This document shows positions 47,919 through 56,393 of a stretch of 64,000 bases of DNA, piece after piece. The stretch is from Vibrio metoecus (lineage in GTDB: Bacteria; Pseudomonadota; Gammaproteobacteria; Enterobacterales; Vibrionaceae). How positions within the stretch are numbered: the first letter of the stretch is position 1; each line of letters opens with the position of its first letter. Below the pieces are notes generated by a model. It saw nothing but the letters and a program-made list of their open reading frames with translations. It was not told the DNA's origin and searched no databases. A program made the translations under genes and the position numbers. Location of the stretch: NCBI RefSeq assembly GCF_000696385.1, contig NZ_JJMN01000046.1, positions 186,001-250,000 of the forward strand, given 5' to 3'.

Positions 47919-48237
47919 GATGAAGATTCCTTATTTGGAGCAGCAAAAAATCAATCTATGAAGTAACCCCCTAACAAACCGTGATTCGGTTCGCAGAGTG
48001 GGTATCGCTAGTGGATAGAAAAATGGAACAGTGGCAGCAACCTCACTTTCTGGCTAGCTTAGCCGACCAACGCCACCATACCCTGCCACTCTCTCTTCTC
48101 AGAAACGATAAAAAGAGGAAGATTAATGGATTAACATCCACTTTCTCGCCACTTCCGGAACTCTATTCTATTTGTCGATTGCATATTTTGACTTTGTGGT
48201 TGAGATTACATGCTCTCAATCGGAAAAGGGGATAGGT
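47919..48237. other. Intergenic region between divergent DUF218 and DMT transporter genes
   Basis: These 319 bp carry promoters for the two divergent genes but I see no strong -35/-10 pair or dyad. An 84-codon plus-strand frame at 47981-48235 has no ribosome-binding site or recognisable domain and is not called. Confidence 0.4.
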
Positions 48238-49116
48238 ATGTCGTTCGTGCACTTGCTGCAACTTTTGTGTTTGGCTGCCATATGGGGAGGATCATTTCTT
48301 TTTATGCGCATTGCCGCACACAGTTTTGGCCCCGCTTATCTGATTGAAGCCCGCGTCGGTTTTGCAGCACTCAGTTTGCTTTTGGTTTCCCTACTGTTGA
48401 AAAAATCGCTCCCAGTGCGCCAACATTGGCGGCATTTCATGATATTAGGTTTGGTCAACACGGCCGTTCCATTTTTATTTTTTGCTTATGCCGCACTCAC
48501 GCTGAATGTATCCACGTTATCCATTCTCAATTCAACGGCCCCCATCTGGGGGGCGGTAATTGGCTTTTTTTGGCACGGAACACCATTGACGCGCAAAGCC
48601 TTAGCCGGGCTGGTTTGCGGTGTGATGGGCGTCGCGGTTATTGTCGGTTGGGATGTGGCAGCCATCGGTCAACAGGCCACGCTCCCCGTCATTTGTGCAG
48701 CGCTCGCCGCCGGCAGTTACGGCTTAGCGACCAATTACACCAAACATGCGCCGCAAATTACCGCTTTTGAAAATGCGCATGGCAGCATGTGGGCAGCCTG
48801 CTTGTGGGTGGCTCCGCTGATGTGGTTTATCCCGTTACGCGCCCAACCTTCGAGTTTGGAATGGGGAGCGGTCGTGCTATTGGGGGTCATCTGTACTGGC
48901 TTGGCGTATTTAATCTATTTCCGCTTAGTCAAAGCGATTGGGGCGGCATCAACGTTATCGGTGACCTTTTTGATCCCGGTGTTTGGCATTCTCTGGGGGT
49001 ATTGGATCCTCGACGAGCCTATCGGCCTAAATACCTTCTTTGGCACCCTACTCGTTCTCACCGGAACGATGTTGGTCACCGGTTTTTCTCTGCGAAAAGC
49101 CCTACTTCCGCATTAA
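48238..49116 (+). CDS. EamA/DMT-family drug or metabolite exporter
   Basis: A 292-residue membrane protein with ten predicted spans in two EamA halves. It starts MSFVHLLQLLCLAAIWGGSF, followed by the usual EamA motif for the first helix pair, AAHSFGPAYLIEARV, and later AALTLNVSTLSILNSTAPIW; the second half has GLAYLIYFRLVKAIGAASTL and FLIPVFGILWGYWILDEPIG. Members export amino acids, nucleosides or drugs; substrate unknown. ATG 48238 follows AAGGGGATAGGT. A strong terminator follows at 49145-49177. Confidence 0.9.
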   Translation: MSFVHLLQLLCLAAIWGGSFLFMRIAAHSFGPAYLIEARVGFAALSLLLVSLLLKKSLPVRQHWRHFMILGLVNTAVPFLFFAYAALTLNVSTLSILNSTAPIWGAVIGFFWHGTPLTRKALAGLVCGVMGVAVIVGWDVAAIGQQATLPVICAALAAGSYGLATNYTKHAPQITAFENAHGSMWAACLWVAPLMWFIPLRAQPSSLEWGAVVLLGVICTGLAYLIYFRLVKAIGAASTLSVTFLIPVFGILWGYWILDEPIGLNTFFGTLLVLTGTMLVTGFSLRKALLPH

Positions 49117-49144
49117 TTTCAAACGCATTCACCTTAGAACATTC

Positions 49145-49177
49145 AGCCATTTTCACTCGATGAGAATGGCTTTTTTT
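49145..49177 (+). terminator. Intrinsic terminator after the DMT exporter gene
   Basis: AGCCATTTTCA (49145-49155) pairs with TGAGAATGGCT (49161-49171) in an 11-bp stem with one G-U pair and loop CTCGA, followed by a run of T to 49177. Confidence 0.88.
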
Positions 49178-49271
49178 GTTGCATATCCAAACTTATATGT
49201 TGCATTTGATACAAAAGACAACATTTAAGGCTAAAACTTTGTTACCAAAAGTGAGCATCAGCCGCAGTTTA

Positions 49272-49287
49272 AGTGATAACGATCACA
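49272..49287. promoter_or_regulatory. CRP-cAMP site upstream of the dicarboxylate symporter
   Basis: AGTGATAACGATCACA matches the CRP consensus TGTGA-N6-TCACA at nine of ten positions. It is centred about 116 bp before the symporter start codon, so the carrier is probably activated when preferred sugars are absent. Confidence 0.75.
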
Positions 49288-49395
49288 ATGAAGTGGCATG
49301 ATTTGCTTTTTATTTTCGAGTTTTTCTTTACCCCTGCTAACCTCCCGCTCGCTTTGCAATGATGTCAGAGCGAAAAACTATAAGGAGTGTTCTGG

Positions 49396-50694
49396 ATGAA
49401 TACCAAAAAACCGTTATCGCTCACCGCCAAGGTTATTCTTGGTATGGTAGCCGGTATTTTGACTGGATTTGCGATTCGCGCCCTGTTTGCAGGAAATGGA
49501 TTTGTAGACGCATATATCGTTAATGGACTGTTTGATGTTGGCGGAAAAATTTTTATCGCCAGTTTGAAAATGTTAGTCGTACCACTGGTGTTTGTTTCCC
49601 TAGTCTGTGGTACCAGCTCACTGAAAGATCTCTCAACCTTGGGACGCATGGGTAGCAAAACTTTAGGCTTCTACCTTGCGACAACCGCAATTGCGATCAC
49701 GTTAGCCCTAACCATGGGTAGCCTATTCCAACCAGGAGCCGGCGCTGATCTTACTGCCGCCAGCAATTTCACCTCGGCGGAAGCTCCATCACTGGGCAAA
49801 GTGATTGTGGATATGTTCCCAACCAACCCAATCAGTGCAATGGCGCAAGGCAATACCTTGCAGATCATTATCTTTGCTGTGTTGTTTGGTGTGGCTATCA
49901 GTGCCGCAGGCAAGCCGGGTGAACGCATTGCCCAAGTGTTCAGTGATCTCAATGAAGTGATCATGAAGTTGGTTGCGATGCTGATGCACCTAGCGCCATA
50001 CGGTGTATTTTTCCTGATGGCAAAACTGTTCACCGGTCTTGGCCTTGGTGCCATTTTGAATCTGGCCGAATACTTCGTGGTGCTGGCAGGTACGTTATTA
50101 CTGCATGCTTTTATCACTTACGGTTTGATGCTGAAAACCTTCGCAGGTCTAAACCCGTTGGTGTTCTTCCGTAAAATGGAAGATGCCATCATGTTTGCGT
50201 TTTCCACCGCATCATCCAATGCCACCATTCCCATCACCATGGAAACGGTGAAAAACCGTTTAGGTGTTGATAACAAAGTCGCCTCTTTCACCGTACCACT
50301 TGGGGCTACTGTCAACATGGATGGCACGGCGATCATGCAAGGTGTAGCGACGGCGTTTATCGCCCAAGCCTTTAATATCGACCTCACCATGACCGATTAC
50401 TTGATGGTGATCCTGACGGCGACGCTCGCCTCTGTCGGTACCGCAGGCGTTCCTGGGGTCGGCTTAGTCATGCTAGCAATGGTACTTAACCAAGTGGGCC
50501 TACCACTGGAAGGTATCGCGCTGATTATGGGGGTCGACCGTTTACTGGATATGATCCGCACTGCGGTTAACATTACCGGTGATGCGTGCGTATCTTGTAT
50601 CGTGGCGAAATCAGAAAACGCATTTGATGAAGCTCGTTTTTCTGATCCAAAAGCAGGTGAGAAAGAAGAAGCGGTACATCTATCACAAGCGTAA
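49396..50694 (+). CDS. Dicarboxylate/amino acid:cation symporter (DAACS family)
   Basis: A 432-residue carrier of the GltP/DctA family. It starts MNTKKPLSLTAKVILGMVAG and has about eight spans with the two re-entrant loops. HP1 reads FSTASSNATIPITMETVKNR (SSNAT motif), the unwound helix 7 TVNMDGTAIMQG and helix 8 GVDRLLDMIRTAVNITGD, where Asp and Arg bind the acidic side chain and Asn/Asp contact cations. The Arg favours glutamate, aspartate or C4-dicarboxylates. ATG 49396 follows AAGGAG at 8 bases. A CRP site lies upstream, and the gene ends at a shared terminator. Confidence 0.93.
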   Translation: MNTKKPLSLTAKVILGMVAGILTGFAIRALFAGNGFVDAYIVNGLFDVGGKIFIASLKMLVVPLVFVSLVCGTSSLKDLSTLGRMGSKTLGFYLATTAIAITLALTMGSLFQPGAGADLTAASNFTSAEAPSLGKVIVDMFPTNPISAMAQGNTLQIIIFAVLFGVAISAAGKPGERIAQVFSDLNEVIMKLVAMLMHLAPYGVFFLMAKLFTGLGLGAILNLAEYFVVLAGTLLLHAFITYGLMLKTFAGLNPLVFFRKMEDAIMFAFSTASSNATIPITMETVKNRLGVDNKVASFTVPLGATVNMDGTAIMQGVATAFIAQAFNIDLTMTDYLMVILTATLASVGTAGVPGVGLVMLAMVLNQVGLPLEGIALIMGVDRLLDMIRTAVNITGDACVSCIVAKSENAFDEARFSDPKAGEKEEAVHLSQA

Positions 50695-50737
50695 GCAATC
50701 ACCGCCACTAAAAGCAGTGGTTTAGGGATAGAAAAAG

Positions 50738-50766
50738 AAAAGGCCTCGCATTTTGCGAGGCCTTTT
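50738..50766. terminator. Perfect bidirectional terminator between symporter and yjiG
   Basis: AAAAGGCCTCGCA (50738-50750) and TGCGAGGCCTTTT (50754-50766) are perfect 13-bp inverted repeats around TTT, flanked by A- and T-tracts, midway between two convergent genes. Confidence 0.9.
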
Positions 50767-50784
50767 GCATAACAATGTCCTGAA

Positions 50785-51252
50785 TTACAAAAACAGGTTC
50801 ATCACCCACATTGCCCCAAAGGCATTCAATACTGAAATACCAATCATCACTGGGATGTAGCGACCTTCCGTACCAATTGGGCCAAGAATACGGCCGATGT
50901 ACTGCACTTGTGATCCCATCAAATAGATGGCAGGAGCCAAAATCGCAATATGAGTACCGTTCAAAATGCCTTGGTCAAACAGCGTGATGACCACGCCGAC
51001 CGCACCACCCATCGACATCCATGCACCAATCAGTACCGCCGCCGCTTCACCTGGCAAACCAAAAATCGCCATCACAGGTGAAAATACCGTACCCATAAGA
51101 TCCAACGCACCGGTAATTTGCAATGCTTTGATGATCACGAACGCCATCAACACATTTGGCACCGTTGAAGTCGTGGCAATCACCCAACCTTTCTTCGCCC
51201 CTTCGACGAAGATATCAGTCACCATTGGCTTTTTCGCTTTCACTTCACTCAT
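50785..51252 (-). CDS. yjiG: YjiG-family membrane protein (nucleoside-recognition/SpmB-like)
   Basis: A 155-residue inner-membrane protein with four to five spans and a Gate-type nucleoside-recognition domain. It starts MSEVKAKKPMVTDIFVEGAK and contains VPNVLMAFVIIKALQITGAL and PGEAAAVLIGAWMSMGGAVG, characteristic of YjiG. It overlaps yjiH by 4 bp (ATGA), so the pair is translated together and probably forms one transporter or channel. Function in the cell is not established; sporulation homologues SpmA/SpmB and E. coli YjiH/YjiG share the layout. Confidence 0.85.
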   Translation of the reverse strand: MSEVKAKKPMVTDIFVEGAKKGWVIATTSTVPNVLMAFVIIKALQITGALDLMGTVFSPVMAIFGLPGEAAAVLIGAWMSMGGAVGVVITLFDQGILNGTHIAILAPAIYLMGSQVQYIGRILGPIGTEGRYIPVMIGISVLNAFGAMWVMNLFL

Positions 51253-51977
51253 TTTACCGCTTCCTCTTGTTGTGCTTCTGGGTTAGATGATTCTTTACCT
51301 TCGGTCAGATTTAGGTAGATGCGGAAAAGGTTGGCACCGACAATTTTGAAGATAAACATCACGGCAACCGCAAGACCAATTGAAGAGGTCACCGCGGCTG
51401 AACCATCAGCGAGCGTGAGCGTAAAGAGCACCGCACCAGAAGAGAAAAAGTTCACGATAGTTGCCCCAGCCGAGAACTGGAACATGGTAAACACATCCGC
51501 CTCGCGCTTAGTCATGTGACCTTCGTCTTTGAGCTGACGAGTCATCGCGGCACCAGCATCGGTACTTTGTAGCGAAGCAATTAATGCTAAACCCGTGTTG
51601 CCCGGAACACCCATGATTGGGCGCAGCAAAGGAGTCAGCAGTTTACGGGCTGCATCTAATGCGCCGTAATGTTCAAGCACATTGATCATGCCAAGCGCAA
51701 ACATCACCGTAGGGATGAGGGTCAGTGCGAAAAGGAAACCATCACGCGCACCGCTACCACCTTGACCACGCAAAGAGGTGGTGGCCACTTGCAGGCCATC
51801 GGCCGTTTCACTCACGTTGTAAGCGACCTTACCAAATGCACCGTTTAACGTGGTGAAATCAAATACACCGTACCACTGGTTGGACTGCAGTAAACCAGAG
51901 AAAAAGACCACAGCAAACGCTAACGCTACGTAGCATCCCCAAGTGACTTTTCGCTCCAGCGTTGTCGATTGACTCAT
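51249..51977 (-). CDS. yjiH: YjiH-family membrane protein (nucleoside-recognition/SpmA-like)
   Basis: A 242-residue inner-membrane partner of YjiG with about six spans. It starts MSQSTTLERKVTWGCYVALA and has GFLFALTLIPTVMFALGMIN, then the family motif ASLQSTDAGAAMTRQLKDEG and FQFSAGATIVNFFSSGAVLF. It is first in a two-gene operon; the 474-bp gap ahead also holds the nhaD control region in the other direction. Substrate unknown. Confidence 0.85.
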   Translation of the reverse strand: MSQSTTLERKVTWGCYVALAFAVVFFSGLLQSNQWYGVFDFTTLNGAFGKVAYNVSETADGLQVATTSLRGQGGSGARDGFLFALTLIPTVMFALGMINVLEHYGALDAARKLLTPLLRPIMGVPGNTGLALIASLQSTDAGAAMTRQLKDEGHMTKREADVFTMFQFSAGATIVNFFSSGAVLFTLTLADGSAAVTSSIGLAVAVMFIFKIVGANLFRIYLNLTEGKESSNPEAQQEEAVK

Positions 51978-52335
51978 AATAACCTCTATGAAGTTGGAAC
52001 AGATTGGACGCCATGGTGCACTTATTTCGTGCTAGAGGTGATGATCAAGGTCAATGAGAAGATGAAACTAATCTCACAATGAAAAATAAAATATTATTTT
52101 GTGAAATAGCGCATAAAAAGCATAGTCAATTAATTCACCTCACGAAGAAACACGTAAAAAACGCTTCACTGCACGAATGAAACACAACAACTTCATAGCG
52201 TGTAGTGAGTCGCACATGCGGAAAATTTGATTAATAAACAACCATTTCTAAGCTGTGTCACAACTTCCTATTTCGCATAGAGCTACTTCTTTTTATTTAA
52301 CTTTCCCCCTATCACCCCAACAACTTGAAGTGGCA
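51978..52335. other. Intergenic region between divergent yjiH and nhaD
   Basis: About 358 bp without a convincing gene. The middle (52070-52140) is AT-rich and should carry the yjiH promoter. A few half-sites of the TCACA kind occur but none is a good full CRP site. The right end runs into the folded leader of nhaD. Confidence 0.4.
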
Positions 52336-52336
52336 G

Positions 52337-52443
52337 GTTACGGCCAGCGCTTTCATGCTCAGTTATAGCGTCCGCTATCAACTGAGGTAACGCTGTGCCG
52401 CACACCCCAAATAGCTTCCAGTCAGCCGGAAATCTCAGAAGGA
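52337..52443 (+). promoter_or_regulatory. Candidate riboswitch-like folded leader before nhaD
   Basis: The leader can fold as an outer stem CGGCCAGCG (52341-52349) with CGCTGTGCCG (52391-52400, one bulge) that encloses a hairpin CTCAGTTATAGCG (52358-52370) with CGCTATCAACTGAG (52373-52386, one bulge). The same CTCAG is found again at 52434-52438, directly before the ribosome-binding site AAGGAG of nhaD, so CTGAG (52382-52386) can pair either upstream or next to the Shine-Dalgarno sequence, but not both. That is the logic of a translational switch. Sodium, lithium or pH would be natural signals for an antiporter gene, but no known class was recognised. Confidence 0.4.
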
Positions 52444-52451
52444 GCTTTGTT

Positions 52452-53887
52452 ATGACGGGTCGGATAGCACTACTTAGTTTGATACTTTTTTCGCCACACA
52501 GTTTTGCCTCAACGACCAGTGACACCACCTTAGATTTAACGCACTCCAATGTGGGTTATGCCGCACTGCTTATTTTTGCGGTTGCTTACACCTTGGTGAT
52601 GTTCGAGGAGTACCTCAAACTGCGTAAATCCAAGCCCGTGCTGCTCGCGGCGGGGCTCATTTGGGCGATGATAGGTTATGTTTATCAGCAAACCGGAGCG
52701 ACAGAAGTGGCCCGAGAAGCGTTAGAGCATAATTTGCTGGAATACGCTGAGCTGTTGCTGTTTTTATTAGTCGCGATGACTTACATCAGTGCGATGGAGG
52801 AACGCCGTTTATTCGATGCCCTTAAAGCGTGGATGATTAATAAAGGCTTTAACTTTCACACTCTGTTTTGGATAACCGGCTGGCTTGCGTTTTTCATTTC
52901 ACCGATTGCCGATAACCTCACCACGGCTCTATTGATGTGTGCCGTAGTACTCAAAGTCGGCGGGGATAACCAACGTTTTGTCAGTTTAGCCTGCATCAAC
53001 ATTGTCGTGGCGGCCAATGCTGGCGGTGCGTTCAGCCCATTTGGGGACATCACAACCTTGATGGTTTGGCAAGCTGGCCATGTGAGCTTTCTTGAGTTTA
53101 TGGATCTGTTCATTCCCTCGTTGGCTAACTTTCTAGTGCCAGCGTTTATCATGTCGCTGTTTATTCCCAATCAAGCGCCTGCCGGCGCGCAAGAGGTGGT
53201 TGAACTCAAACGAGGAGCCCGACGGATTGTCTTGCTGTTTATCTGTACCATCCTATCTGCCGTCAGCTTCCACGGATTTTTCCACTTCCCCCCCGTGATG
53301 GGGATGATGATGGGGCTCGCTTATTTACAGCTCTTTGGATTCTATTTAACCAAAACTCTCGCACGCTCACTGGCGAAGAAAACCGCGCAAGCGATGGCGA
53401 AAAAAGATGAAGTCCGCACTCAAAACGAATTGGCTCTGTAGTGCCATTTGACGTATTTAAAAGTATTTCTCATGCAGAATGGGATACGCTGCTATTTTTC
53501 TACGGTGTGGTGATGTGTGTCGGTGGTTTAAGTCTGCTTGGCTATTTAGGCTTGGTATCACAAATCATCTACACCGAATGGAACCCTATCTGGGCGAACG
53601 TGCTAGTTGGGTTACTTTCCTCGGTCGTGGATAACATTCCGGTGATGTTTGCCGTCTTGTCTATGCAGCCGGAGATGTCTGTCGGTAACTGGCTATTGGT
53701 CACCCTCACCGCTGGCATTGGTGGTAGCTTACTCTCCATTGGCTCGGCCGCGGGAGTCGCTCTGATGGGGGCGGCACACGGGAAATATACCTTTGTCAGT
53801 CACTTGAAATGGACACCGGTTATCTTACTGGGTTATGTGATCAGCATTGTGCTGCACTTACTGATCAACAATCACCTTTTTACTTAA
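52452..53887 (+). pseudogene. nhaD: Na+/H+ antiporter NhaD, frame interrupted once
   Basis: Two frames (52452-53438 and 53441-53887) join, with one base supplied near 53439, to an antiporter of about 478 residues, the normal size of Vibrio NhaD. It opens MTGRIALLSLILFSPHSFAS, an N-terminal signal-like helix, then about 12 spans. Conserved polar sites include ADNLTTALLMCAVVLKVGGD, INIVVAANAGGAFSPFGDIT and, in the second part, SSVVDNIPVMFAVL with the Asp-Asn pair of the ion site. It exports Na+ or Li+ for H+ at alkaline pH. TAG 53439-53441 ends the first part before the last helices, so as written both pieces would be inactive. ATG 52452 follows AGAAGGAG. Its end overlaps the convergent regulator gene by 4 bp. 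Confidence 0.85.
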
Positions 53888-54561
53888 CGACCGATTTCAT
53901 TGAGATGAGGGCGACGATAAACCCGAGTCGGTCGCCCGACTTTGCCATGCTCTAGATAAGCGAGAATGTCCCCAGCTTCAACGGCGCTATCAAGGTAACG
54001 TCGCGCGGTGCTTTTACTTATGCCAAGCTGTAAAGCCATAGAATCTGCCGTATGCTCCACATGTGGATGGGGGAAATGTTCTAACATCTGTTCAAGGGTA
54101 AAATCATCAATGGTTGAATTCGGTTTTCCTCGCTGCGGATGAAAGAGCGCATCCAGATCCTGCTGACGTACCGCCTTAGGTGATGCATCGAGCCGATGAA
54201 GACGATGAAATCGCTGCAAGCTCTCACTCAATCTCCGGTAATCGACTGGTTTGACTAAATAATCAAAAGCCCCGAACCGATACGCTTGCTGCGCCGTTTC
54301 CAGATCACAAGCAGCCGTTACCAAAATGCATTCTGGTCGAGGTTGCACATCAATCAATCTTCTCACCAGCTCAATGCCGAGCCCATCGGGCAGATAGTTA
54401 TCTACAATCAGTAAATCGGGCTTAGTCCAAGCCACCATCTGTTGTGCATCCGCTAACGTAGAGACCATAGCCAGCACCTTAAATCGACCATCTTGTTGTA
54501 CAAACTGGGCATGTAATCCGCCAATTTGCGGATCATCTTCAACGATAATCACACTCAGCAT
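53884..54561 (-). CDS. Response regulator of the CitB/DcuR family
   Basis: A 225-residue response regulator. The receiver domain opens MLSVIIVEDDPQIGGLHAQF (acidic pair), has the phospho-acceptor Asp in LLIVDNYLPDG and the Lys in FDYLVKPVDY. The C-terminal DNA-binding part is the CitB/DcuR-type helix-turn-helix, with TADSMALQLGISKSTARRYL and VGRPTRVYRR. ATG 54559-54561 follows GGAG at 5 bases; earlier in-frame codons overlap the kinase stop. It is co-translated with the sensor kinase upstream and probably controls the DASS carrier gene that is divergent from the pair. Confidence 0.9.
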   Translation of the reverse strand: MLSVIIVEDDPQIGGLHAQFVQQDGRFKVLAMVSTLADAQQMVAWTKPDLLIVDNYLPDGLGIELVRRLIDVQPRPECILVTAACDLETAQQAYRFGAFDYLVKPVDYRRLSESLQRFHRLHRLDASPKAVRQQDLDALFHPQRGKPNSTIDDFTLEQMLEHFPHPHVEHTADSMALQLGISKSTARRYLDSAVEAGDILAYLEHGKVGRPTRVYRRPHLNEIGR

Positions 54562-54563
54562 CA

Positions 54564-56126
54564 TCACTCCTTTGCAAAATAAAGGCTAAATGTCGTTTCT
54601 TGTTCATCACTGTCCAACTCTAAATGCCCTTGAGCACGGTGAACTAACGACTGGACCAAATACAAACCCAATCCATGTTCGCCCTCATCTTGTTTACTGG
54701 TAACACCGGGGCGACACAGTTCGTCTAAAGGCTGGGTAATCATCGGGCCATTATTGCTAACCCGCAGACAAAGTTCATGTTCATTCTGGTGTAAGAATAC
54801 CCGAACCCAAGGGGATGGCATGCCGCGCACGGCCTCTAAGCTGTTATCAATCAGGTTACCGATCACGGTGCAGAAGGATTCTTCGCTCATGCCCAATGAG
54901 GAAACACTCTCAACATATTGGTAATCCAACGGAATATGCCATTCTTGGGCTTTACTCCATTTGCCCATCAAGATTGCAGCCAGTTGTGGCCATGTATGAA
55001 GATGATGCAAAGCATCCAACTGAACTTGATTCAGATGACTCTGCTGCAAAACATAGTGCAAGGCTTGATCATACTGCTGTAATTGCAGTAACCCCGCGAG
55101 CGTGGAGAGTTTATTGCGATACTCATGCCGTGCAATCCTGACACTGTCGACGTAGTGATCCACTTGCTGTAGTCGTTCGGCTAAGGCTTGGATCTCACTG
55201 TGTGCACGCAAACTGTACACGGCTCCCGCAGAGCCTTGTTTCCCCAGCAAAGGGACGCGGCTCACCACCAGTGACTGACCATTCAAACAGACCAGACGGT
55301 CAATGTATTTCTCACATTGCGCCTGCTCGGTAACCCCTTGTAACCACTGTGCAATTAAGCCTTGCTGTTCAGGTTCTGCACCAATCAACTGCTTGGCAGA
55401 GTCGTTGATGAGGTAGATTTCACCTTGCTGATTGAGTGCCACTAAGCCCTCATGAGTGGCTTGAATCACCCCTTCATAAGTGATGAGTGATTGCGCCAAT
55501 TGCCAAGGCTCGCGATCTTGCATTTGCCGACGCACTAACTTTGCAAAAGCACTCGAAATCAGCGTCGCCAGCAGTAGCGTGAGCCCACCCATCAACAATA
55601 ACGGTTGCAGTTTCTCATTTTGCCAAACGGCTACCGTATCTAGCAAATAACCCACTTTGATCATGCCAATCACGGCACCATTTGCAGCTCGAATCGGCGC
55701 AATATAGCGCAGTGATGGCCCCATCGAACCCACACTGTAAGAAAGGTAGGATTTACCTTCCTCCAAAGCGGGACGAATATCATCGCCCACCACGGGTAAG
55801 CCAATGCGTGCTGCAATCGGATGAGCTAACCGAATCCCGCCCCGATCGCTGACGGTAATAAAATCGGCATCGGTTGCGCTTTGTAACGACGCAACTAATT
55901 GACTCACTTGCTGCGCATCCCCGACTTCTACCGCTTGGATTAAATCCGGAAACTTAGCCAGCTGCACCGCCTGCACTTGGGCTCTGAGTGCAATTTGATG
56001 AGTCAGTAAACGCTGAATTTTATCGGCACTGAACCCCCACCACACGGCAGCACCTGCGGCAAAGGCTGCGCAAAATAATACGGTTAACTGTTGAGTGAAC
56101 GTTCGGGGGATCATTCGGCTAGGCAT
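54564..56126 (-). CDS. Sensor histidine kinase of the CitA/DcuS family
   Basis: A 520-residue membrane sensor kinase. A first span (TVLFCAAFAAGAAVWWGFSA) and a second (PLLLMGGLTLLLATLISSAF) flank a periplasmic PAS-like (PDC) domain of the CitA/DcuS type, which binds di- or tricarboxylates: GGIRLAHPIAARIGLPVVGD and GKSYLSYSVGSMGPSLRYIA. A cytosolic PAS domain follows (ITYEGVIQATHEGLVALNQQ), then the H-box RHEYRNKLSTLAGLLQLQ and an ATPase domain with N-box NLIDNSLEAVRG and GLGLYLV. ATG 56124-56126 is preceded by GAGG. It lies back to back with the DASS carrier gene, its likely target and possible co-sensor. Confidence 0.9.
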   Translation of the reverse strand: MPSRMIPRTFTQQLTVLFCAAFAAGAAVWWGFSADKIQRLLTHQIALRAQVQAVQLAKFPDLIQAVEVGDAQQVSQLVASLQSATDADFITVSDRGGIRLAHPIAARIGLPVVGDDIRPALEEGKSYLSYSVGSMGPSLRYIAPIRAANGAVIGMIKVGYLLDTVAVWQNEKLQPLLLMGGLTLLLATLISSAFAKLVRRQMQDREPWQLAQSLITYEGVIQATHEGLVALNQQGEIYLINDSAKQLIGAEPEQQGLIAQWLQGVTEQAQCEKYIDRLVCLNGQSLVVSRVPLLGKQGSAGAVYSLRAHSEIQALAERLQQVDHYVDSVRIARHEYRNKLSTLAGLLQLQQYDQALHYVLQQSHLNQVQLDALHHLHTWPQLAAILMGKWSKAQEWHIPLDYQYVESVSSLGMSEESFCTVIGNLIDNSLEAVRGMPSPWVRVFLHQNEHELCLRVSNNGPMITQPLDELCRPGVTSKQDEGEHGLGLYLVQSLVHRAQGHLELDSDEQETTFSLYFAKE

Positions 56127-56200
56127 GTTTGTCGTCCTCGGCGCAATTAGGCCAAGCATACGGTAATGCGCATGAGAAAAAGCAGTGAAAGCCCAAAAAC

Positions 56201-56302
56201 ATGATTGAGATCGCGCTGATGAATTTTATGAATTTAATGCTTTTAACCGCTTTAATCTCAGCGGTCTTGCAAGGCGCTTTTGCACTCACCCTCAAGGCTT
56301 AA
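56201..56302 (+). CDS. Possible small hydrophobic peptide (33 residues)
   Basis: ATG 56201 opens a frame of 33 codons ending at TAA 56300-56302, with the sequence MIEIALMNFMNLMLLTALIS then AVLQGAFALTLKA. It looks like a signal peptide or a single short membrane span. It lies in the 267-bp gap between the divergent sensor kinase and DASS carrier genes. There is no good ribosome-binding site, so a leader peptide, a remnant of a larger gene, or chance are all possible. Confidence 0.25.
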   Translation: MIEIALMNFMNLMLLTALISAVLQGAFALTLKA

Positions 56303-56393
56303 AGGCCGCAGAAACAGGCACGGTAAAACTTGATTTGACTCAGCATTTCTTCCTCCACTCCGGCTAAGTTAGTAAAAAACATTGGAGGTGTAT

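Noticed and set aside
47981..48235. 84-codon plus-strand open frame before the DMT exporter gene
   Set aside because: No ribosome-binding site, no hydrophobic or domain pattern, and it fills exactly the divergent promoter gap.
52060..52080. CRP site before yjiH
   Set aside because: Only one half-site (TCACA) is good; the other half matches three of five bases.
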